DNA of 9,579 bases. It comes from Pyrinomonadaceae bacterium. GTDB lineage: Bacteria > Acidobacteriota > Blastocatellia > Pyrinomonadales > Pyrinomonadaceae. Made by a program: the position numbers and the translations under genes. The stretch spans positions 1 to 9,579 of the forward strand of contig JACCRA010000254.1 in assembly GCA_013813825.1 (NCBI GenBank). The letters run 5' to 3'. The notes below the pieces were generated by a model. It was not told where the DNA came from, did not search any database, and worked only from the letters and a program-made list of their open reading frames with translations. This document shows positions 6,701 through 9,579 of the stretch, piece after piece (position 1 is the stretch's first letter; each line of letters starts with the position of its first letter).

Positions 6701-7628
6701 GCGCAACGGCGCGGGCGCGTTCGCCGAGCTAATAGAGAACCAGACACTCGGCTTAAAGCTGCGGCCGAACCAGCAGTTCAATCGCATCACCTACATTGAT
6801 TCGGGCGGCGACTCGAATTATCACGGGATGCAGCTCACCTTGCGCCGCCGCTTCGGGCAGGGTTTAGGAATGAACCTCGCTTACACGCTGGCGAAGTCCA
6901 TTGATAACGGCTCGGTCGATCCGGTCGGCGCGGCCTCCGGCGGCGGCCTATCGACGACCACTTCGCGCGCGCCCGTAGACATCCGCAACTTCAACGCCGA
7001 GCGCGCCCGCTCCGATTTCGACCGTCGGCACATCTTCACCACCGCCGCTGTCTGGGATTTGCCCGTCGGGCGCGGCCAACGTTTTCTTGACGGACTGCCC
7101 GGCCCGCTTAACCAACTGCTCGGCGACTGGACCATCAACGGCATCTTCGCTTACTACACGGGCGAGCCTTTCAGCGTCACGAGCGGCGCACGCACCTCGA
7201 ACAACGCGCACGTCTCGCGCGCCGATGTCATCGCGCCAGTCGAGGCCCGCTTGCAGGAAATTCCGAACGTCATCGGGCCAGTGCTGTTCGCCAATCGTGA
7301 TGCCTTCCGCCTCCCTGCTCCGGGCGCGAACGGCGCGAGCCGCAACCTCTTCACTGCGTCGAGCTACTGGAATCTCGACCTCGGCTTCATCAAGGTGTTC
7401 AATCTCTCCGAGCGATACAAGATTCAGTTTCGCACGGAGTTGTTCAACGCCCTCAACCACGCCAACTTCGACAACCCGCGCGACGCGACCGTCGGCTCGC
7501 CGAGCATTCTCTCTCCAGTCTTCGGCCAGACTTGCTGCGCCGCCGTCTCGCCGCCCTCGACGCAGACGATCATCCAGACCGGCGAGAACGGGCGCGTCAT
7601 CCAGTTCGCCCTCAAATTCCAGTTCTGA
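3708..7628 (+). CDS. Oar-like TonB-dependent receptor with carboxypeptidase-regulatory-like domain
   Basis: Predicted outer-membrane protein of 1306 residues. It starts with a Sec signal peptide (basic MSRSIRQ, hydrophobic 8-22, likely cleavage after ASA at residue 24). A carboxypeptidase-regulatory-like beta-sandwich follows (about 29-118; SGTVTDTSGAVVPGATV, DAGLYSFPSLGIGVYTI), then a plug domain (about 125-240; EQLPLNGRNPLSL), then a long beta-barrel ending in the aromatic ALKFQF expected for assembly by the Bam machinery. Barrel stretches typical of acidobacterial homologues include AYIGRRGTRLFRSYD, LAYTLAKSIDNGS, DFDRRHIFTTAAVWDLPVG and FRTELFNALNHANF. Such proteins are thought to import large or poorly soluble substrates, often oligosaccharides or peptides; the ligand here cannot be read from the sequence. 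I see no clear TonB box. The eight cysteines fall in four pairs: 372/380, 825/842, 952/959 and 1276/1277. It appears to be a single-gene transcription unit between its own promoter candidate and a strong palindromic terminator. Confidence 0.93.
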   Translation: MSRSIRQTLYLLALSLSVSLAASAQSSTSRISGTVTDTSGAVVPGATVTAKNEATGVTQTQVTTDAGLYSFPSLGIGVYTITGERSGFKTLQQTGNALEVDTPLTVDLALEVGQVSEVVTVQGGAEQLQTANATIGNVVEQKAIEQLPLNGRNPLSLILNEPGVAPRSAGAGSNTISVNGSRDRAFNITIDGIDANESSVPTATNNVYRINPDSIKEYKVTTNNATPEEGRNSGASISIATRSGGNEIHGTVFYFFRNEALNSKEFFANAQGTDKRLVRLNQFGFEASGPIVKNKTFFFGSYQGNRINTTQPIDTSFGVPIVYSPAALSGIFRYFVADPTTPFMVDGQRITQNSPLLVNQSTGALRPEVPLCGGGRTTNCVASYNIFGNDPRGIGADPVALRLFRSYPAPNTYSAVSSLIDGLNTGGYLWNPPTEFRGPAISARVDHTFNDSNSAFARYLYSTYDTLEGDPLNGRPQVFPGFAPLGEVFRTSRNLAISYRRVLSPRVVNEFTMGFSRFVFLFTQGEANPDFPNIPPFDFANVSEPFNNTPRTARFVTTPQFLDNLSIVSGAHLFRLGFNFRFYRHVDQRGQPGGINVTPAITFLGSTRSPAGFGGLPVTFQAPSSTNPNGRAGISSTDSAFLLSSINALTGTPARISQTFLGDLNADAFLPFSVDGQVTLQAIKSILNQYNFYAQDEWKVRPNLTLTYGARWEINPAPSTAGGRVFVPGTPITGTPGPANPVTGQPGAVTFVKADSWFRRNNIGAIGPRVGLAYSPGFKDGIGRALFGESGRSVIRLGYGLAFDPISSFQVTAVAGRAPGLVAQCSSTLTNTAPFNTTTPGCAPAPNLRLGENFPTELAPPTTRPSSFLTPNLQLYTNAPTLTMFDPELKLPTVHQWSASFQRELPGSFVMQAAYIGRRGTRLFRSYDINQINADPILPSFLVMQDNITRGCTAAGAGCPTGVTGTPPPLLGQLVAGGLTSTAATTFINSTAVRTELGRNGAGAFAELIENQTLGLKLRPNQQFNRITYIDSGGDSNYHGMQLTLRRRFGQGLGMNLAYTLAKSIDNGSVDPVGAASGGGLSTTTSRAPVDIRNFNAERARSDFDRRHIFTTAAVWDLPVGRGQRFLDGLPGPLNQLLGDWTINGIFAYYTGEPFSVTSGARTSNNAHVSRADVIAPVEARLQEIPNVIGPVLFANRDAFRLPAPGANGASRNLFTASSYWNLDLGFIKVFNLSERYKIQFRTELFNALNHANFDNPRDATVGSPSILSPVFGQTCCAAVSPPSTQTIIQTGENGRVIQFALKFQF

Positions 7629-7642
7629 CGGGCCGCTTATTG

Positions 7643-7693
7643 AAGCACAAGAAGAGGCTGTTTCTCGTCGAGAAACAGCCTCTTCTTGTGCTT
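7643..7693. terminator. Perfect 51-bp palindrome, likely bidirectional terminator
   Basis: Arms 7643-7667 and 7669-7693 are exact reverse complements (25 bp each) around a single central base, so RNA from either strand can fold into a stem of at least 23 bp with a small loop. It starts 15 nt after the receptor stop codon and lies 24 nt beyond the stop codon of the convergent TlpA-like gene, exactly where a shared terminator belongs. Neither side has a real U-run: the plus-strand 3' arm is only pyrimidine-rich (TCTTCTTGTGCTT) and continues GTGCTACTCC. The terminator role is therefore inferred from position and stem strength. Confidence 0.8.
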
Positions 7694-7717
7694 GTGCTAC
7701 TCCTGCGAATCTGTGTT

Positions 7718-8272
7718 TTACAGTAACGCGCTCAAACGCTCTTTAAGCTGCCGGACGAGATTTCCTTCCGGGTCGAGGCCGCCAATCGGCTCGCCCGAAA
7801 CATTGCCCTGCCGGTCGAGAATGACGACGGCCGGCAGTTGGTTGCCATCGACGCCCAGCCGCTTGAAGACCTCGCCTTCGGGATCGCGCAGCATTGTCAC
7901 CTTGAGGCCGTTCTTGCGCGCGAATGAGCGCAACTGATCGTCGGTCGCGTAATTGCGCGACTTTGGCGATTCCGAGTCAGTGCTGACCCAATAGACTTGC
8001 AACTTGCGTCCTGCGTACTCATCGGCAAGTTGCTGTACGCCCTGCACCTGCGTGCGCGAGAGCGGCAGCCACGACGCACCGAAGGCGAGCACGACCACAT
8101 CGCCGCGCAACGACTCGGCCGACACGTCGCGGCCGTCAACCGCGCGGAACGAAAAATCGAGGCCGTCCGCCATCGCCGTGATTGACGGTGCGGCGAAACT
8201 CAACTGCGAGAAGATAAGCGACAGCGCCAGCGCGAAACCTGATAGCAAACGGAAGTGTTTATTGAACATCAT
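7718..8272 (-). CDS. Exported TlpA/thioredoxin-fold protein lacking active-site cysteines
   Basis: The 184-residue product has a signal peptide (MMFNKHFR, hydrophobic 9-22, likely cleavage near residue 27) and a TlpA/AhpC-type thioredoxin fold. The fold is seen in FSFRAVDGRDVSAESLRGDVVVLAFGASW (40-68), the strand LQVYWVSTDSE (91-101), the LRDPEGEVFKRLGV segment (128-141), the cis-proline motif QLPAVVILDRQG (145-156, P147) and a C-terminal helix. Where TlpA proteins carry WCPPC, this one reads WLPLS (68-72), and the whole protein has no cysteine. It cannot act as a thiol-disulfide oxidoreductase, so a binding, chaperone or structural role is more likely; this is inference. Two adjacent ATGs are possible (8272 and 8269); the second sits better, 6 nt after GGGAG. 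It lies 136 bp downstream of the mocA-like gene on the same strand and is convergent with the receptor gene. Confidence 0.85.
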   Translation of the reverse strand: MMFNKHFRLLSGFALALSLIFSQLSFAAPSITAMADGLDFSFRAVDGRDVSAESLRGDVVVLAFGASWLPLSRTQVQGVQQLADEYAGRKLQVYWVSTDSESPKSRNYATDDQLRSFARKNGLKVTMLRDPEGEVFKRLGVDGNQLPAVVILDRQGNVSGEPIGGLDPEGNLVRQLKERLSALL

Positions 8273-8408
8273 TTTCTCCCTGCTTAAACGCCCCGCGCCG
8301 CACGCTCCTGTTTCGGTTTACCGGCGCGACGCATTCATTTGAGAGACGTTTCAAACCGCAGACTTTGATGAGTTGGCCGGGCGAACGGTTGGACGGGAAA
8401 CTGTCAGA

Positions 8409-9110
8409 TCAAACGCCTTGACCATCTTCGTCCACAGCCTTCTGCGAGGGCGGCACGACGCCGAAAACTTCGAGGTGCAGCGCGCAATAATCATCCCACG
8501 TATCCATATCGCGGGCAACGAAAGGGGACTCAACCTCCACGCGCCGCACCTCATCGCGATACGAGTCGAACAACGCCCGTAAACCGCGCCGCGCGTCCAG
8601 CCGCCGCAACTCTTCGCGAAAGTCGAGCGAAACGAGCACCGGGTGGCCGCCGCGCCCCTGCCACGTAGGAACAACGAGCCGCGCTCCATGCCGCAAATGT
8701 TCGTTCGCCACCTGCCTGATCGACGCCACCGGCACGGCGGGCTGATCGACCAACGCGACTAGCGCCGCGCTCGCGGCCTCAGAGACGCTCTCAACACCGC
8801 GCGCGATGGAGACGCCCATCTCGCTTTCGGCTTCTTCGTTGAGAGCGAACTTAACCGGCAAGTGAGCCAACCGCGCCCGCAACTCCGCCGCGCGATGACC
8901 GACGACGCACACAATCTCCGCCGTGCCCGCCGCCAAGAGATTTTCCACCACCGTCTCGGCCACCGTCTTTTCGCCAAACGGCAGCAACGGCTTAAACGCT
9001 CCCATCCGCCGCGAGCGACCGGCGGCGAGCAAGATGGCGGCAACGGGGGATAAGGGATGAGGGATGAGGGATGAGGGATAAAAAGTCAGAGAATTTTCGT
9101 CATCCCTCAT
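8409..9110 (-). CDS. mocA: MocA-like molybdenum cofactor cytidylyltransferase (NTP transferase)
   Basis: MobA/MocA-like nucleotidyltransferase of 233 residues. It would attach CMP to molybdopterin-Mo to form the dinucleotide cofactor of xanthine/CO-dehydrogenase-type enzymes. Visible motifs are the nucleotide-binding loop AAILLAAGRSRRMG (24-37) with K40, CVVGH (68-72), ALNEEAESEMGVSIARG (89-105), LVALVDQPAVP (117-127, metal-binding D122), GRGGHPVLV (152-160) and ARDMDTWDDY (199-208). The GRGGHP and DxDTxxDY forms fit MocA better than MobA. The neighbouring molybdenum-hydroxylase subunit supports this. The only canonical start that keeps the nucleotide-binding loop is ATG at 9110-9108, inside a heptamer repeat; residues 1-22 are encoded by that repeat and its loop and are not family-like. 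The start overlaps the upstream stop as ATGA, so translational coupling is likely. Confidence 0.87.
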   Translation of the reverse strand: MRDDENSLTFYPSSLIPHPLSPVAAILLAAGRSRRMGAFKPLLPFGEKTVAETVVENLLAAGTAEIVCVVGHRAAELRARLAHLPVKFALNEEAESEMGVSIARGVESVSEAASAALVALVDQPAVPVASIRQVANEHLRHGARLVVPTWQGRGGHPVLVSLDFREELRRLDARRGLRALFDSYRDEVRRVEVESPFVARDMDTWDDYCALHLEVFGVVPPSQKAVDEDGQGV

Positions 9111-9127
9111 CCCTCATCCCTTATCCC
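9047..9127 (-). repeat. GGGATGA heptamer array with perfect 28-bp inverted repeat
   Basis: On the plus strand, five phased heptamers fill 9047-9081: GGGATAA, GGGATGA three times, GGGATAA. Four inverse heptamers fill 9100-9127: TCATCCC three times, TTATCCC. Positions 9047-9074 and 9100-9127 are exact reverse complements (28 bp) around a 25-nt loop. In the mRNA the hairpin spans the junction of the dehydrogenase-subunit and mocA-like genes. It encodes the last residues of the former (GIRDEG, then TGA) and the first residues of the latter. GAGGG followed 7 nt later by ATG may act as its ribosome binding site, also supplied by the repeat. Confidence 0.93.
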
Positions 9128-9579
9128 TGCTTTTAGCTCTTCCAGCGCCCGCAGGACGTAAGGCTTCGTCATTTGCTTGCGCCAGTTCATCACGAAATCG
9201 GTGTTGTCGAGGGGACGGGCTTTCGAGTAACACGCCTCTGCTGCCGCCTGCATCCGTTCTTGGTCGAGCGGAGCGCCGACGAGCGCGGCCTGTGCTTCCT
9301 TGACTTCAATCGGCGCGGGCGCGATTCCTCCGAGGATCAGCTTGGCATCCTTCACCACGCCGTCTGCCGCCACGTCGAGCCACGCCGCGACGCCGAGCAC
9401 GGGAAAGTCGAACGCGCCGCGCCGCCGGAGCTTTTTATAGATCGCGCGCCAGCCGTTGCGCGGCGGCAGATGCACGTCAACCAACAGTTCGTCGGGCCGC
9501 TTGTGCAGGTAAGTGATGCCGTCGTTGTTGTACAGGCCGGCGGCGTCAATGATTCGCTCGCCGAGCGTCGAGGCCAGCC
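9107..9579 (-). CDS. Molybdenum hydroxylase FAD-binding (medium) subunit, partial
   Basis: The 3' part of a xanthine/CO-dehydrogenase family FAD subunit (XdhB/CoxM type), which passes electrons between the iron-sulfur subunit and NAD or another acceptor through FAD. The frame is open to the right edge, so at least 156 residues are visible and the start lies outside. The visible part covers the end of the FAD-binding domain and the C-terminal CO-dehydrogenase-flavoprotein domain. Recognisable segments are NNDGITYLHKRPDELLVDV, RRGAFDFPVLGVAAWLDV (where the C-terminal domain begins) and DAKLILGGIAPAPIEV. The TTG at 9484 is an internal leucine codon, not a start, because family-like sequence continues upstream. 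The stop TGA (9109-9107) lies in the heptamer repeat and overlaps the mocA-like start. The substrate of the complex cannot be told from this subunit. Confidence 0.88.
   Translation of the reverse strand, partial: LASTLGERIIDAAGLYNNDGITYLHKRPDELLVDVHLPPRNGWRAIYKKLRRRGAFDFPVLGVAAWLDVAADGVVKDAKLILGGIAPAPIEVKEAQAALVGAPLDQERMQAAAEACYSKARPLDNTDFVMNWRKQMTKPYVLRALEELKAGIRDEG

Noticed and set aside
8273..8408. Promoter for the TlpA-like gene in the 136-bp spacer
   Set aside because: A TTGAAA-like hexamer is present on the minus strand, but no -10-like hexamer stands at a suitable distance. The gene may be read from upstream or from a promoter I cannot recognise.
9482..9484. TTG at 9484 as the start of the dehydrogenase subunit
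   Set aside because: The frame continues upstream to the window edge with family-like sequence (NNDGITYLHKRPDELL), so the gene is cut by the window, not started here.

Overview
The window is about 9.6 kb of GC-rich bacterial DNA. It most resembles an Acidobacteriota genome, probably class Blastocatellia. That is inferred from three things: a very large TonB-dependent receptor with an N-terminal carboxypeptidase-regulatory-like domain (the Oar-like type that acidobacteria carry in many copies), a split gatCA operon, and spacers filled with short heptameric tandem repeats. No tRNA, rRNA, CRISPR array, transposase or phage gene is visible.

Left block (191-2566, minus strand): transcription order is a DUF721/DciA-like gene, then gatC, then gatA. 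GatC and GatA are two of the three subunits of the tRNA-dependent amidotransferase; gatB is not in the window. Both spacers are built almost wholly of 7-bp tandem repeats facing their own inverted copies, so each can fold into a hairpin in the mRNA. Positions 1-190, downstream of gatA, hold no supportable gene.

Middle block (2567-7693, plus strand): a divergent, repeat-rich spacer (2567-2786) leads into a Maf/YhdE-type nucleotide pyrophosphatase gene with a strong Shine-Dalgarno. A 288-bp spacer with a plausible sigma-70-type promoter and a leader of about 200 nt then precedes a 1306-residue Oar-like TonB-dependent receptor. A perfect 51-bp palindrome closes the block and separates it from the convergent genes on the right.

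Right block (7718-9579, minus strand): transcription enters from beyond the right edge through the FAD-binding (medium) subunit of a xanthine/CO-dehydrogenase-type molybdenum hydroxylase (5' end outside the window). It continues into a MocA-like molybdenum cofactor cytidylyltransferase, which would prepare the cofactor for such an enzyme, and then into an exported TlpA-like thioredoxin-fold protein that has lost both active-site cysteines. The first two genes overlap by 4 bp (ATGA) inside a perfect 28-bp heptamer inverted repeat, so the repeat encodes the end of one protein and the start of the next.

Most of the genes are ordinary and I see no convincing new multi-gene system. The parts worth a second look are the recurring heptamer-hairpin architecture at every co-directional minus-strand junction of the two operons, the mocA start codon inside such a repeat, and the cysteine-less TlpA-like protein.
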